Notes: generated by a model from the letters alone, not told the origin. 64,000 nucleotides of DNA from Alkalibacter saccharofermentans DSM 14828 (GCF_900128885.1 NZ_FQTU01000005.1:65316-129315); one strand, 5' to 3'. Positions 27,148 to 36,179 are shown, counted from the first letter of the stretch. A program made the numbers and translations.

Positions 27148-27689
27148 TCTTCTCCTCCTTCAAATTTGGTCAATATGACCACGTCTTTTCCATCTTGCTC
27201 CTTAAGCAAGACATGAATCATTTCTTCCCGGGAAGTAGGTACGTTTTTGCCGGTATAATCGGGTCTTATGGGGAGCTCCCTATGACCTCTGTCAACTATT
27301 ACCGCAAGCTGTATTTTTTGTGGCCTTCCTGCATCCATTACCGCGTTTATTGCTGCTCTGCATGTTCTGCCGGTATAAATAACATCATCCACCAATACTA
27401 CGTTTTTGTCCTTTACCTCCAGATCGATGCGGCTTCTTAATATGCCGTTTTCCTCCTTGGCTCTGTCGTCCCTGTACTCGGTGATATCCACCGATCCAAG
27501 CTCAACCTTGGAGCTTTCAAAGGATTCTATGTTGGCAGCAATTCTCTTTGCTATTGGCATTCCTCTTGTTTTTATGCCTAAGATGACGAGATCCTTTGTT
27601 CCTTTATTCTTCTCCACGATCTCATGGGATATTCGGGTTATCGCCCTGTTTAAAGCGCTTGAATCCATAATTTCAATAATGTTCGACAT
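27144..27689 (-). CDS. pyrR: bifunctional pyr operon regulator / uracil phosphoribosyltransferase
   Basis: 181 residues. The PRPP loop VVLVDDVIYTGRTCRAAINA is intact, and the RNA-binding PyrR fold is recognisable (RISHEIVEKNKG, GIKTRGMPIAKRI). Binds its own leader RNA with UMP/UTP and terminates transcription. ATG 27689 is chosen because AGAGGTGA precedes it; a longer frame upstream would run through the attenuator hairpin. Confidence 0.95.
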   Translation of the reverse strand: MSNIIEIMDSSALNRAITRISHEIVEKNKGTKDLVILGIKTRGMPIAKRIAANIESFESSKVELGSVDITEYRDDRAKEENGILRSRIDLEVKDKNVVLVDDVIYTGRTCRAAINAVMDAGRPQKIQLAVIVDRGHRELPIRPDYTGKNVPTSREEMIHVLLKEQDGKDVVILTKFEGGEE

Positions 27690-27710
27690 GTATCTCACCT
27701 CTTTCGGCGC

Positions 27711-27787
27711 AAAAAAAATCTTTCTACGGCATGGTAAAAAGATTCGCGCAAACAAAATATGCATCACCTTGCCAGCCTCACAGGACC
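27711..27787 (-). promoter_or_regulatory. PyrR-responsive transcription attenuator
   Basis: The minus-strand leader holds the PyrR-binding loop GGTCCTGTGAGGCTGGCAAGG (27787-27767), matching the TCC-GAGAGGCT-GCAAGG consensus. It is followed by a terminator with stem AATCTTT/AAAGATT and a run of eight T (27744-27711). A promoter TTTACA-17-TAAACT lies at 27841-27813. Confidence 0.88.
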
Positions 27788-27855
27788 AAATTAAAGGTAA
27801 ATTCCTTAATATAGTTTACATTAAAAATTAAAGCCTGTAAAGATATATCGTCATC

Positions 27856-28004
27856 CTACACCATTGTATTTATAACATCCAGCATATCATCCGCAGTTGT
27901 CACTGATTTTGCATTTACTTGGTATACCCTCTGTGTGACTATCATTTCCGCCATGGTTTTCCCATGTTCACATTCGAGCCCTCAAGCATTCTTTGCCTAA
28001 TCGA
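27856..28004 (-). pseudogene. remnant of a flagellar hook-basal body rod protein (FlgG/FlgF type), C-terminus
   Basis: Minus-strand translation of 27989-27957 gives MLEGSNVNMGK. One frame over, 27963-27856 gives GKTMAEMIVTQRVYQVNAK, then SVTTADDMLDVINTMV and a stop. Joined, this is the characteristic C-terminal helix of FlgG/FlgF-type rod proteins (LEGSNV...MIxxQRxYQxNxKxxxTxDxM). A frameshift separates the two pieces and a TAA precedes them at 28005-28007. Everything N-terminal is lost. No other flagellar structural gene is in the window. Confidence 0.85.
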
Positions 28005-28071
28005 TTAAAAAAGCTTCGTCTTCTGAAGAGTTGTACAAAGGCAAGCAGTGTACGGACAGCATTTTATGCTT

Positions 28072-29721
28072 CTATGCTTTTCTCGCTTCTTCCCGCAGCA
28101 AGTAGCTCTTACACTCTTTTAGCTTATCTTCATACATTCTGCTGTCCGCTTTTTTTATCAAATCATCGATGCTACCCGCTCTTGAATATATCGAATATCC
28201 AACTGATGCCCCCAAGGAATATGTCTTGTTACCAAGTTCGATTCCTTTACCAAAGGATTTTTTGATCTTATCCGCCTTGTCCATTACTTGATTTTCATTC
28301 TCAACTCCTCCCAGAAGCATGATGAATTCATCTCCTCCTATTCTTGCCAGTATATCCCCGTTGCCTATAAAACCCAACATTCTCTGTGCAGCCTTGATCA
28401 ATACTTGATCGCCTTTGTTGTGGCCGTAGGTGTCGTTTATGATTTTAAAATCATTTAGGTCTATGTAAATCGCCCCAAAGTCTGTCCCATATTCGTTGAA
28501 ATCGTCTATGAATGTCACAGCATTTCGGAAAAAATGTCTTCTGTTCGGCAGGTTTGTCAACGCGTCGAAATTGGCCGCATTATAAAGCTCATCAGCTAGC
28601 ATCTTGTACCTTCTGTTATTTTCCAAGAGTTCTTGCTCTATCTGTTTTCTTGCAGTTATATCGTGATACGTGGCAACAATACCTAAAAAACCCTTCATTT
28701 TATCTTCAGCTACGGATGCAGATACGACCGTGTGCACTTTTGTTCCGTCTTTTTTTATTAGAACAAATTCTCTTCCCGATACGCTCTTTTTCTTAAGCAG
28801 CCTTTTTATCTGAGCATTAATATACCTTCTGCTGTTTTCGTCCAGCAGATCTAAGACGTTTTTCCCCACCAGCTCATTTTTTGCATAATCCAACAGAGCG
28901 CAGGTGGAATTATTGCATCTTACGATTTTGCCTTCCCTGTCCATGAGTATCACCGGATCCATGATGGTGTCTAAAATGACGTCAGAGGCCGCCACTGATG
29001 AAGTTTCTAGTATATTATATCTTTTAATGCTTATCCAAATACCGTATATAAAAACCACGAGCCCGATATTTGCTATTGGCGGAAAATAGTCATTTATCAT
29101 AGGCATGAGCAGATCTGTTGTCCCTCCAATTAAAAGCACTATGATATCAGAGAACAATATCGCATGTGACTGTTTTTTTTGATTGTAGTACTCAGCCTTG
29201 TTTCCCCAGCTCCAGAGAACAAATAAGCCCACGCCCAAATAAGATGTTATATAGAGCAGATATGCCCAAAACAATGTATTCTCAGGCTTATTTATATAAG
29301 TCCATCCAAATCCGCTTGTGCTTTGAATCAGGTCCACCGCAACAATGGTATTAGATGTGGCGAGACTCACGATAAGAAGACCTACAGGAATCAGATACAG
29401 AACCATCCATTGCCAAATCTTTGTAATCTTTTTGTCATTTCCCGTCTGTATCATGAAGAGCACGAAAACGAAAACCGGAAATGCTATACCCCCAAACACT
29501 CCGATTCTATGCCAAAACCACGCGCTTTCTTTCGTAGGCGCAGTATAAAAAAATGAGTAGGCAAATGCCCATAATCCCAAGCTCCCACACACGAGTACAG
29601 CATAAACTTTTAGTATTTTACTTTTATTTTCATTTATTGAATATATTATTAAAAACAGAAAACATACAAAACATCCAAATGACAACAGTGATAGTATATT
29701 CAAACAGATTCCTCCCAACAT
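28072..29721 (-). CDS. membrane diguanylate cyclase (7TM-PAS-GGDEF)
   Basis: 549 residues: about 7-8 N-terminal membrane helices of the histidine-kinase 7TM type (to about residue 230), a PAS domain (MDPVILMDREGKIVRCNNST) and a GGDEF domain with an intact active site ARIGGDEF. No RxxD inhibitory site lies five residues before GGDEF. It synthesises c-di-GMP in response to an unknown signal. The ATG at 29721 has AAAGGTG; a TTG six codons in, behind GGGAGG, is an alternative start. Confidence 0.9.
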   Translation of the reverse strand: MLGGICLNILSLLSFGCFVCFLFLIIYSINENKSKILKVYAVLVCGSLGLWAFAYSFFYTAPTKESAWFWHRIGVFGGIAFPVFVFVLFMIQTGNDKKITKIWQWMVLYLIPVGLLIVSLATSNTIVAVDLIQSTSGFGWTYINKPENTLFWAYLLYITSYLGVGLFVLWSWGNKAEYYNQKKQSHAILFSDIIVLLIGGTTDLLMPMINDYFPPIANIGLVVFIYGIWISIKRYNILETSSVAASDVILDTIMDPVILMDREGKIVRCNNSTCALLDYAKNELVGKNVLDLLDENSRRYINAQIKRLLKKKSVSGREFVLIKKDGTKVHTVVSASVAEDKMKGFLGIVATYHDITARKQIEQELLENNRRYKMLADELYNAANFDALTNLPNRRHFFRNAVTFIDDFNEYGTDFGAIYIDLNDFKIINDTYGHNKGDQVLIKAAQRMLGFIGNGDILARIGGDEFIMLLGGVENENQVMDKADKIKKSFGKGIELGNKTYSLGASVGYSIYSRAGSIDDLIKKADSRMYEDKLKECKSYLLREEARKA

Positions 29722-29776
29722 CGTGAAACACCTTTGTATATTTTATCACATTTTTTATCAATTTGCTAAAAATATC

Positions 29777-29826
29777 AAAAAGGAAAATTCGGATTGCAAA
29801 TAATTACAATCCGAATTTTCCTTTTT
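29777..29826. terminator. strong terminator after the flavoprotein operon
   Basis: A perfect 20-bp inverted repeat (arms 29777-29796 and 29807-29826, AAAAAGGAAAATTCGGATTG) with a 10-nt loop. The T-rich arm end on the minus strand ends the DUF1667 transcript. Its symmetry would work both ways. Confidence 0.9.
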
Positions 29827-29848
29827 GAGAAGTATATGGTATTTAGTA

Positions 29849-30205
29849 TTAGCAGCTGCGGGTTACTACTAGATCTGCTCCTGTACCGTTGATGTTTTTT
29901 ATTATAACGTCTCCCCTTTTGCAAGGAGATTTTAGATGAACGCTGTTTATAGTGCTCATAACATCAAATATCTGTGCTTTTGGAACCCCTGCAGTGGTTT
30001 TGACAGAAGTTATAGGCTCCTTGCCTCCGGCCACTGCCACTGTAGATGTGATGACCCTTCTCGGATCGGTCATTTCAGTCTTTCCGTACACTACGCCTCG
30101 GGGACACTTTTGCCCTGTCACGATGATTTCGTCTTTTGTCTTTTCGACCAACAAGCTGCATCCTTTTGGACATACTACGCATGTATATTTTTTGATTTCA
30201 CCCAT
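29849..30205 (-). CDS. DUF1667 domain protein (flavoprotein-associated)
   Basis: 118 residues. Cys pairs CVVCPKGCSL, QKCPRG and SPCKRGD suggest metal or iron-sulfur binding. DUF1667 proteins are typically the third gene beside two FAD oxidoreductases related to anaerobic glycerol-3-phosphate dehydrogenase, as here. The start is ATG 30205 behind GGAGGGTG, 1 nt after the stop of the FAD protein; a longer frame would overlap that gene. Confidence 0.85.
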   Translation of the reverse strand: MGEIKKYTCVVCPKGCSLLVEKTKDEIIVTGQKCPRGVVYGKTEMTDPRRVITSTVAVAGGKEPITSVKTTAGVPKAQIFDVMSTINSVHLKSPCKRGDVIIKNINGTGADLVVTRSC

Positions 30206-30206
30206 T

Positions 30207-31460
30207 TTATGCACCCTCCACTTCAAATACGACTTCTTCAATATCAATTCCCTTTAGCTTGGACTTGCTTAGATTTATGCTTGCCATTTCTCCAGGAATT
30301 AATCTGTCATATTTTTTACTGGCTATCTCCACGCCACCGGCTGTCACTTTTATCTTACTGTTGTCGTATACTTTATTTACCCTAAGGTACATCTTTACGA
30401 TTTTATCCTCGTCTGCAAGACCCAGCTTTTGTGGAACCACATATGTCACCCCATTTTGCCCTTTGGTGGTTATGGATTTTTGTTCTGATACTGTATTTTT
30501 AATGAATTTTGCGGCACCTATCGCTGCGATTTCCGCTTCTTCAGATACATAATCCACAAGATCGTGTACGTGAAGCACGTTTCCGCAAGCGAATATTCCT
30601 TTTTTGGAAGTCTCTCTAGTATCGGATACGACCGGTCCTTTTGTTATTTTGTCGATTTCTATATTGCATACGTTTGAAAGCTCGTTTTCTGGTATCAATC
30701 CTACCGATAGCAAAAGGGTATCACAAGATATATACTCTTGGGTTCCTTCAATTATCTGAAGGTTTTCGTCCACTTTTGCAACAGTTATTCCTTCTAACCT
30801 TTTATCCCCGTGCACCGAAACGACAGTATGGCTTAACCTAAGCGGTATGTCGTAATCGTCCAAACACTGGACTATGTTCCTTGTAAGGCCATTGGAGTAA
30901 GGCATAAGCTCCAGCACGCATTTGACTTTGGCCCCTTCCAAAGTCATTCGCCTCGCCATGATAAGCCCTATATCTCCTGAACCAAGTATTACCACTTCTT
31001 TGCCCGGCATATAACCTTCCAGGTTAATGAATCTCTGGGCTGTGCCGGCTGTAAATACCCCCGACGGCCTTGCCCCTGCTATATTTATTGCACCCCTTGT
31101 TCTTTCTCTACACCCCATCGCCAGTATAAGACTCTTTGCTTTGATAACCTGGAATCCATCCTTTTCGTTCAAAGTATGGACTTCACGATCCTCTGTCACT
31201 TTCAGCACCATCGTTTCGGTTTTTACTTTTATAGTCGTGTCTTTCAGTCTTTCTATATATTTTTCACTGTATTCAGGACCAGTCAGCTCTTCCTTGAACT
31301 TGTGAAGACCGAAACCATTGTGTATGCACTGGTTTAAAATCCCACCCAGAACGTAATCTCTTTCAATTATCAAGATATCCTTGACACCTTCATCGTATGC
31401 TTTCAAAGCCGCAGCTAGCCCCGCCGGGCCCCCGCCGACTACTATAAGTTCATAGACCAT
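30207..31460 (-). CDS. FAD-dependent pyridine nucleotide-disulfide-type oxidoreductase
   Basis: 417 residues. Rossmann motif VVGGGPAGLAAALKAYDEG at the N-terminus, a second dinucleotide motif VVILGSGDIGLIMARRM near residue 155, and GIFACGNVLHVHDLVDYVS near the C-terminus for FAD. It is the second subunit of the GlpA-like set and overlaps the upstream gene by 19 nt. Electron acceptor and substrate not determined. Confidence 0.87.
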   Translation of the reverse strand: MVYELIVVGGGPAGLAAALKAYDEGVKDILIIERDYVLGGILNQCIHNGFGLHKFKEELTGPEYSEKYIERLKDTTIKVKTETMVLKVTEDREVHTLNEKDGFQVIKAKSLILAMGCRERTRGAINIAGARPSGVFTAGTAQRFINLEGYMPGKEVVILGSGDIGLIMARRMTLEGAKVKCVLELMPYSNGLTRNIVQCLDDYDIPLRLSHTVVSVHGDKRLEGITVAKVDENLQIIEGTQEYISCDTLLLSVGLIPENELSNVCNIEIDKITKGPVVSDTRETSKKGIFACGNVLHVHDLVDYVSEEAEIAAIGAAKFIKNTVSEQKSITTKGQNGVTYVVPQKLGLADEDKIVKMYLRVNKVYDNSKIKVTAGGVEIASKKYDRLIPGEMASINLSKSKLKGIDIEEVVFEVEGA

Positions 31461-32914
31461 TTTTTATTACCCCTTTCTGCTTTTTGGGTTTTACCCGATA
31501 ATATATAAGAGCCTTTTTCACTTTTGTTTATCTCCGTCATCTCCAAGCCCAGCTCTCTGCACATTATATCCATAACTTTCGGAGTACAAAATCCTCCTTG
31601 ACATCTTCCCATAGTTGCCCTTGCCCTTCTCTTTATGGCATCTATCGATTTAATAGGTATCGATCTTTGAATAACATCCAATATTTCTCCCTCTGATATG
31701 CTTTCGCATCTGCACACTATTTTTCCGAAGCTCCCATCCTGGGCTATCAGTTCGTTGATTTCTTCATTGGTCATATGGTCCATCCTTATATATGGCGTAC
31801 GATATGATATATGATTTTTCTTTTCAGAAAGCTCCAGCCCCGATCGATCCAAAATTTCCATCACTTCCAAGGCGATAGCCGGGGATGATGTAAGCCCTGG
31901 AGAATCGATTCCAACAAGATTTACGAAGCCTTTTTTTGTCTCTTCTATTATAAAATCGTATTGCTCCATTGAAGATCTCAGTCCGGCAAATTGTGTTATG
32001 ACTTTGCCCATATCAATTTTAGGTACCGATTTTTTAGCATTATCTGATACTTCTTTCAAGCCTTCCTTGGTGGTGAACATGTCTTCCTTGTCGTATACAT
32101 GCTTTGCATTGGGACCTATCATGAGGTTTCCGTGGTATGTAGGGGTTACCAATGTCCCTTTGGAACCTTCCTTGGGCGTTTGGAAAAGCACTGATTTTAC
32201 CAATCCCCCTATATCCTTGTCAAACAGCAGGTATTCTCCCTTTCTCGGAGTGATGTTGTAGTCATCCATGCCTGACATCTTTGCTATCTCATCGCTGAAA
32301 AGTCCTGCGCTGTTTATAACGTATTTAGTTCTGATTTTTTTGTCGTTGCTTTTAATTATGTAATGACCGTCTATTTCTTCTATCCCTGTCACAGGAGTTT
32401 CCAAAAGAAATTCTACTCCGTTATCCGCTGCGTTTTCAGCCAATGCTACCGCGAATTCAAATGGGGATATCACTCCTGAGTTTCCACAGAAAAGCGCTGA
32501 ATAGACTTCTGGATTTACGTTAGGCTCGTTTGCCAAAACAAATGATTTATTGACGATAGACATGTTTTGCACGCCGTTTTCCAATCCCTTTTCATACAGC
32601 TTTAGTATTTCCTTGTGGTCTTCTTCATCGAAAGCCAATACGTAAGATCCGCATTTGTTGTATCCGAATTTAAGCTCGTTATCTAATTCTTTAAACATCT
32701 GGTTTCCCTTGACACATAGCTTTGCTTTCAAAGTTCCCGGTGTTGCATCGTATCCTCCGTGAACGATTCCGCTATTTGCTTTGCTTGTTCCATTGCTTAC
32801 ATCGCTGTCCTTTTCTATGACAGCTACTTTCAAATTGTACTTCGATAACTCCCTGGCTATAGCGCATCCTACAACTCCTGCTCCGATAATTGAAACGTCG
32901 TACATTTTAAACAC
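31442..32914 (-). CDS. GlpA-like FAD-dependent dehydrogenase with BFD-type [2Fe-2S] domain
   Basis: 490 residues: an N-terminal FAD motif (IIGAGVVGCAIARELSK), a DAO/GlpA-type substrate domain (residues about 40-360), and a C-terminal BFD-like iron-sulfur motif (CRCESISEGEI, then GRCQGGFC). It resembles the anaerobic glycerol-3-phosphate dehydrogenase large subunit. No glycerol kinase, facilitator or GlpC anchor is nearby, so the true 2-hydroxyacid or polyol-phosphate substrate is open. Confidence 0.85.
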   Translation of the reverse strand: MFKMYDVSIIGAGVVGCAIARELSKYNLKVAVIEKDSDVSNGTSKANSGIVHGGYDATPGTLKAKLCVKGNQMFKELDNELKFGYNKCGSYVLAFDEEDHKEILKLYEKGLENGVQNMSIVNKSFVLANEPNVNPEVYSALFCGNSGVISPFEFAVALAENAADNGVEFLLETPVTGIEEIDGHYIIKSNDKKIRTKYVINSAGLFSDEIAKMSGMDDYNITPRKGEYLLFDKDIGGLVKSVLFQTPKEGSKGTLVTPTYHGNLMIGPNAKHVYDKEDMFTTKEGLKEVSDNAKKSVPKIDMGKVITQFAGLRSSMEQYDFIIEETKKGFVNLVGIDSPGLTSSPAIALEVMEILDRSGLELSEKKNHISYRTPYIRMDHMTNEEINELIAQDGSFGKIVCRCESISEGEILDVIQRSIPIKSIDAIKRRARATMGRCQGGFCTPKVMDIMCRELGLEMTEINKSEKGSYILSGKTQKAERGNKKWSMNL

Positions 32915-32950
32915 TCCTTTTTGGTTTGTTGAAAATCAAATTTTGAATAC

Positions 32951-32998
32951 AAAAAGACCGCAACAAACAATTACAAAGATAATTGTCTGATACGGCCT
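32951..32998 (-). terminator. terminator between the lipoprotein gene and the flavoprotein operon
   Basis: On the minus strand AGGCCG/CGGTCT (outer) and ACAATTA/TAATTGT (inner 7 bp) form a long two-part stem followed by five T. It ends the transcript of the upstream lipoprotein gene, or serves as a leader of the GlpA-like operon. Confidence 0.65.
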
Positions 32999-33070
32999 AC
33001 ACTTTTTCACTGGCACTAAATATTCATTTGCCTAGAGTATATCACTTGTCGATTCATACTGCAAGCTTTT

Positions 33071-33742
33071 TTACCAAAAATTTATTACTCTATAGAATAC
33101 AAGGTCTAAAGTTTCTTCCGGAACATCTCCTAACACCTTGACCAAATAGTATTCTGAATCCGTTGCTATCCAGTAGTGGTCGAGATTTCCCGTGCTCCAC
33201 AGCATGATATCAGTATCATATCTGACGATTGTCCTACCATTTACTTGCCCGTAATCTTCGATGGGTTCGTCTGATACATGAATCCTTATAAATTGCTCTT
33301 CGTTGGCATATTCGTAACTGAACATCATAAACTCTTCAGATTCTCTCTGGAAAAGAAACTTGATTTTAGGATCTATATCTTCAAAAACATGACTATTTAC
33401 CGGACAGCTGTAAACCCCCAGATTAAAATCCACAGGATCTTCAGTCTCTAAAAATTCGGTATCTCCTTTTTTGTAAGCTTCAAGATATACTGCCACAGAA
33501 TCTTTTTCAATGTCGTATCTGTAAAATTCGAGTTCAGCTTTTTCTTCACTCGTGTATTTTTCCATCAATTCAGGAAATATTTTTTCAACAACCTGACCAT
33601 AGGACACTCCGTGGCGCTTTAGCTCTGCAAGGTTCCCACTTCTTTCCTCATAAGTGTATTCACCGTTCACGCAGCCCCAAAGCAGGGTTGATGCAACCAA
33701 CAACATAATAACCAAAAGTAACTGCTTCGATTTCTTATGCAA
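33071..33742 (-). CDS. putative lipoprotein of unknown function
   Basis: About 223 residues. A Lys-rich n-region and a hydrophobic stretch LLLVIMLLVASTLLWG are followed by Cys, a plausible lipobox (LLWGC), so the mature protein would be membrane-tethered. The rest is acidic and Tyr/Phe-rich with no family I recognise. The start is a TTG at 33742, 7 nt after AGAGGAG; an in-frame TTG 18 nt upstream has no ribosome site. Single gene, not conserved in context. Confidence 0.72.
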   Translation of the reverse strand: MHKKSKQLLLVIMLLVASTLLWGCVNGEYTYEERSGNLAELKRHGVSYGQVVEKIFPELMEKYTSEEKAELEFYRYDIEKDSVAVYLEAYKKGDTEFLETEDPVDFNLGVYSCPVNSHVFEDIDPKIKFLFQRESEEFMMFSYEYANEEQFIRIHVSDEPIEDYGQVNGRTIVRYDTDIMLWSTGNLDHYWIATDSEYYLVKVLGDVPEETLDLVFYRVINFW

Positions 33743-33921
33743 AGCATGAGCTCCTCTCAAAAATCAGATTAATGCTATCAGCTTATATCATATATCTCTT
33801 AAAACCAAGTGATTTTAAGAAACATTACATATATTTACACCTATGATACATTTTTGATACACCCTTTTCCCCTTAAAGAACATTGGGGTAACTTTTCCTT
33901 AAAACTTCTTGCGATATCTCG

Positions 33922-33955
33922 TTGAAAATGCTAGTATATGATTATATAATCATAT
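33922..33955 (+). promoter_or_regulatory. arsR promoter with overlapping perfect palindrome operator
   Basis: -35 TTGAAA (33922-33927), 17-bp spacer, -10 TATAAT (33945-33950). ATATGATTATATAATCATAT at 33936-33955 is a perfect 20-bp palindrome covering the -10, in the style of ArsR/SmtB operators. Confidence 0.85.
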
Positions 33956-33968
33956 CGGAGGAGTTAAT

Positions 33969-34352
33969 ATGGAACTAGTTGATATTTTCAAGGCATTGGG
34001 AGATGAAAACAGGCTCAGGATCTTCAATTTGCTAATTCATGGAGAGCTGTGCGTATGTGAGATCGAATCTGTGCTAGGCTTGAACCAATCCAATGTATCT
34101 AGGCATTTGAATAAATTAAAAAGCACTAGGCTTATCACATCCAGAAAAGACGCCCAGTGGATTTATTACAGCGTAGATCCCGGATTTGCAGAAGAAAACG
34201 CCAATCTCATTTCGTATTTAAAAGACAAGTTTGCAAACGCAGATTTCAGTGAGGATTCAGCAAAGCTGTATGCCTATAAAAGCAGCAAGTTCACTTGTGT
34301 GGATCTTCGCAAAAACCCATCTGATGTTATGAGCAATCTAAATACAAAATAA
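33969..34352 (+). CDS. arsR: ArsR-family metalloregulator
   Basis: 127 residues. Winged helix-turn-helix with ELCVCEIE at residues about 28-35, the Cys pair used for arsenite/antimonite sensing, and the recognition helix NQSNVSRHLNKL. It derepresses when metalloid binds and probably represses itself through the palindrome over its own -10. First gene of arsR-arsC. Confidence 0.9.
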   Translation: MELVDIFKALGDENRLRIFNLLIHGELCVCEIESVLGLNQSNVSRHLNKLKSTRLITSRKDAQWIYYSVDPGFAEENANLISYLKDKFANADFSEDSAKLYAYKSSKFTCVDLRKNPSDVMSNLNTK

Positions 34353-34365
34353 TGGAGGACTTTGC

Positions 34366-34755
34366 ATGAAAAAAACAGTAGCATTTATATGCGTTCACAA
34401 TTCCTGCCGCTCACAGATGGCAGAGGCGTTGATGAAGCACCTGGGAAGCGATGTATTTGAAGCTTATTCTGCAGGAACAGAAAAATATCCGGAGGTTAAA
34501 CCCTTAGCTTTGAAGGTATTAGAAGAAGACGGAGTTGATACAAGCGAGCTCAGACCCAAACTCCTTGACGAAATCCCTTCAGATGTGGATTACCTTATAA
34601 CCATGGGCTGTAATGTAGAGTGCCCTTTCATACCCTGCAGCCATAGAGAAGACTGGGGGCTTGATGATCCATCCGGTGGTCCTATTGAAGATTTCAGGAA
34701 TACAAGGGATTTGATAAAAGCAAAGGTACTAGAGCTGATTGAAAATGAAAGATAA
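34366..34755 (+). CDS. arsC: thioredoxin-coupled arsenate reductase (LMW-phosphatase fold)
   Basis: 129 residues. The P-loop CVHNSCRSQMAEAL has nucleophilic Cys9 and Arg15 of the CX5R motif. Downstream cysteines (MGCNVECPFIPC) supply the redox relay, and DWGLDDPSGG holds the general-acid Asp. It reduces arsenate to arsenite using thioredoxin. 13 nt after arsR. No arsenite efflux gene follows. Confidence 0.88.
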   Translation: MKKTVAFICVHNSCRSQMAEALMKHLGSDVFEAYSAGTEKYPEVKPLALKVLEEDGVDTSELRPKLLDEIPSDVDYLITMGCNVECPFIPCSHREDWGLDDPSGGPIEDFRNTRDLIKAKVLELIENER

Positions 34756-34787
34756 TCTGTTGCGGTAGTTGGTTGGCTATAAAAAAC

Positions 34788-34840
34788 AAGTGAGCAGTGA
34801 AGGCGGGCATTGGGGCCCGCCTCTGCCCACTTATTTTTTT
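34788..34840. terminator. bidirectional terminator between arsC and DUF190
   Basis: A long stem: AAGTG, GCAG and AGGCGGGC pair with GCCCGCCT, CTGC and CACTT, followed by ATTTTTTT on the plus strand. The end of the stem overlaps the DUF190 stop codon. Confidence 0.85.
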
Positions 34841-35154
34841 ACTATCTCTACACCATTTATAATTGCCATTAGTCCTTCTTTGACCATAGGCTTGACTATG
34901 TCTATTATTTCATCGATTTTTTCCGGCGAGTCTATAACCTCTATCAGAATCGGCAAGTCTCCGGACAGCACGTCTATGGCCTTTTTGTGCTTGATATTAT
35001 GAGCCCCAAAGCCCTCCACTCCTCTAATGGTTGTTGCTCCAGCCATTCCGTTTTCCTTTAACTTTTTGATTATGGCATGGTACAAAGCTTCATGTTTATA
35101 CATTTCAGATTCTCCTATGAAAATCTTTAAAAGCCTTCCGTTTGCATGAGTCAT
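34831..35154 (-). CDS. DUF190 (PII-like) protein
   Basis: 107 residues. GRLLKIFIGESEMYKHEALY then ATTIRGVEGFGAH is the DUF190 signature. The fold resembles PII signalling proteins. It often sits beside ion channels (CrcB); here it precedes no CrcB but follows corA by 19 nt, suggesting a role with that transporter. Confidence 0.88.
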   Translation of the reverse strand: MTHANGRLLKIFIGESEMYKHEALYHAIIKKLKENGMAGATTIRGVEGFGAHNIKHKKAIDVLSGDLPILIEVIDSPEKIDEIIDIVKPMVKEGLMAIINGVEIVKK

Positions 35155-35173
35155 TGGATCTCCCCCTAATTAA

Positions 35174-36142
35174 TTATTTATATAAATCGAACCAACCCTT
35201 CTTTTTAAACCATATGAACATAAAAATTCCAATAAGAGCCATCAACAACAATACTATGTAGTAGGCATATGGATGGTTGAGCTCAGGCATATTTCTAAAA
35301 TTCATTCCATATACTCCTGCAATGAATGTTACAGGTATAAAAATGGTGGTTATAATGGTAAGCAAGGTCATTACACGATTCATTCTGTTTGAGTTGATGG
35401 ATAGGAAACTGTCTCTGATGTCAGACGTTATCTCCCTGTTTGCCTCCAAGGTTTCAGACAATCTCAGCAGGTGATCGTGGATGTCCTCAAAATACATCTC
35501 GTTGCTGGAAAAACGTCTCAAATGAGGAGAGTTTAAAATTCTGTAAACAAGATCCCTCATAGAATTAACAATCCGCAGCAACTTTAAAATATCGCCCCTT
35601 ATGCCAAATAGCCTTTCAATGCCACTCTTGTTCAGGCTCTCCTTATCCACATCGTCAAATTCTTTGAGGCCATCTTCCAGTTTGTAAATAGCCGGAAAAT
35701 ACATGTCCACTATTTTATCCATAAGCAGATATGTCACATATATATTCCCTTCCTCCCACAGCTCAACCTCGCTTGAATAAAGTTCCTTTTTAACTTCTTC
35801 AACTTCACGAAGAAGAGGCTCTCTATGAAATGAGACTATGTAGTCTTGACCAATAAATAGATTTACCTCTATGGGACTTAAGCTTTCAGGATTGATGGTG
35901 TGGAGCACGAAGAAGGTGTAGCCATCGTAAAAATCCACCTTGGGTCTTTGAAGCCAATGAAAGCAATCCTCCACAGACAGGTGATGAAAACCAAAATAGC
36001 TGGTCAATTTACCTGACTCTTCTTCACTTGGATCATCAAAATCCGCCCAAAACCATTTTATTTTATCCCTATTCAGATTTTCTATATCTCCGTAAACTTC
36101 CATCAGCTCGTTTTCATATGTAAACGCGGTAATCTTAATCAC
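35174..36142 (-). CDS. CorA-family magnesium/cobalt transporter
   Basis: 322 residues: a cytosolic alpha/beta funnel, a long stalk helix, two C-terminal membrane helices and the selectivity motif GMN in AGVYGMNFRNMPEL. The C-terminus FIWFKKKGWF is Lys-rich as in CorA. First gene of corA-DUF190, 37 nt after clpB on the same strand. Confidence 0.92.
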   Translation of the reverse strand: MIKITAFTYENELMEVYGDIENLNRDKIKWFWADFDDPSEEESGKLTSYFGFHHLSVEDCFHWLQRPKVDFYDGYTFFVLHTINPESLSPIEVNLFIGQDYIVSFHREPLLREVEEVKKELYSSEVELWEEGNIYVTYLLMDKIVDMYFPAIYKLEDGLKEFDDVDKESLNKSGIERLFGIRGDILKLLRIVNSMRDLVYRILNSPHLRRFSSNEMYFEDIHDHLLRLSETLEANREITSDIRDSFLSINSNRMNRVMTLLTIITTIFIPVTFIAGVYGMNFRNMPELNHPYAYYIVLLLMALIGIFMFIWFKKKGWFDLYK

Positions 36143-36179
36143 CTTTATCCCCCACTCGCATCGTACCCTTCATACATGT

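Noticed and set aside
34831..36142. Fluoride-export locus (CrcB with DUF190)
   Set aside because: The partner is CorA with a GMN motif. No CrcB gene or fluoride riboswitch is present.
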